Shown here piece by piece: positions 32,439 through 32,561 of a stretch of DNA of 32,561 nucleotides; position 1 is the first letter of the stretch, and each line of letters opens with the position of its first letter. A program made the position numbers and the translations under genes. Under the pieces are notes generated by a model. That model worked only from the letters and a program-made list of their open reading frames with translations, was not told the DNA's origin and did no database searches. Source of the stretch: an uncultured Acetobacteraceae bacterium (GTDB lineage Bacteria > Pseudomonadota > Alphaproteobacteria > Acetobacterales > Acetobacteraceae); contig CALGVL010000192.1 of assembly GCA_937930165.1 (NCBI GenBank), positions 1 to 32,561 on the forward strand, given 5' to 3'.

Positions 32439-32561
32439 TTACAGTTGCACGCTTTGCTTGAGATGGGCCTGCTTTGCCATGGCTTGGTGACATCGTCGCC
32501 AAGTGGACCAGGCGATGACGAAGGCAGGCTGGATCCGGCGCTGGGCCAGCCGGCTGGCGAC
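32439..32561 (-). CDS. Transposase C-terminal fragment (5' part outside window)
   Basis: The minus-strand frame is open from the right edge to TAA at 32439 (40 residues). It contains IQPAFVIAWSTWRRCHQAMA then KQAHLKQ, the basic WxxWRRxHQAxA...H tail common at the C-terminus of several insertion-sequence transposases. The family cannot be fixed from so little sequence. It may be intact or a remnant. Confidence 0.6.
   Translation of the reverse strand, partial: VASRLAQRRIQPAFVIAWSTWRRCHQAMAKQAHLKQSVQL

Noticed and set aside
1..32561. tRNA or rRNA genes
   Set aside because: No tRNA-like cloverleaf with a T-loop GTTCRA signature or rRNA segment was noticed on either strand by eye; a covariance-model scan would settle it.

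Overview
The window is about 32.6 kb of GC-rich DNA from what looks like an alphaproteobacterium. The clues are the high GC at third codon positions, an HWE-type histidine kinase, a Tat-exported family 5 solute-binding protein and the style of the RND and insertion-sequence proteins. A Roseomonas-like Acetobacteraceae is a reasonable guess, but it is inference only.

Left part (1-5.7 kb). A membrane-bound HWE sensor kinase runs off the left edge on the minus strand. Next, also on the minus strand, is a tight three-gene unit: a Tat-type family 5 ABC solute-binding protein followed by two tandem, mutually homologous Lin0512-family proteins. No permease or ATPase accompanies it. A divergent SDR oxidoreductase and a short PilZ-like ORF follow on the plus strand.

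Central part (6-23.3 kb). After a GT4 glycosyltransferase and a decayed IS30-family transposase comes an AT-rich regulatory stretch, and then a long plus-strand operon whose parts match the Pel exopolysaccharide system in rearranged form. The order is: a receiver-like protein without the acidic pocket, a stand-alone GH114-type hydrolase (PelA-like), a 1003-aa inner-membrane-anchored TPR protein plus a separate 557-aa outer-membrane barrel (together a split PelB), PelD (membrane + GAF + degenerate GGDEF), PelE, PelF (glycosyltransferase) and PelG (flippase). From the GH114 gene to pelG all junctions overlap (ATGA or TGATG type). After a 427-bp gap lies a 939-aa protein with a beta-sandwich module, a Rossmann-like domain, a polysaccharide-deacetylase domain and a CBM60-like module. 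It looks like the missing deacetylase half of PelA recast as an extracellular enzyme. No pelC is visible. The locus ends at a strong GC hairpin, and a broken IS3 orfA lies immediately beyond. The block from 8.26 to 23.3 kb is therefore bracketed by insertion-sequence remnants.

Right part (23.7-32.6 kb). Five minus-strand genes, read from right to left: an RND periplasmic adaptor lipoprotein, an HAE1-type RND pump, a DUF4410 envelope protein, a small secreted protein with two four-cysteine repeats, and an 866-aa secreted protein with three ~85-residue repeats, a Tyr/Gly-rich YNPATG region and a low-complexity tail. No TolC-like channel is present. The right edge cuts a transposase C-terminus.

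The most interesting content is the modular Pel-like locus: its split PelA and PelB functions, its pseudo-receiver lead gene, an apparent loss of the I-site arginine in PelD, and an unusual AT-rich control region. No tRNA, rRNA or CRISPR array was seen.
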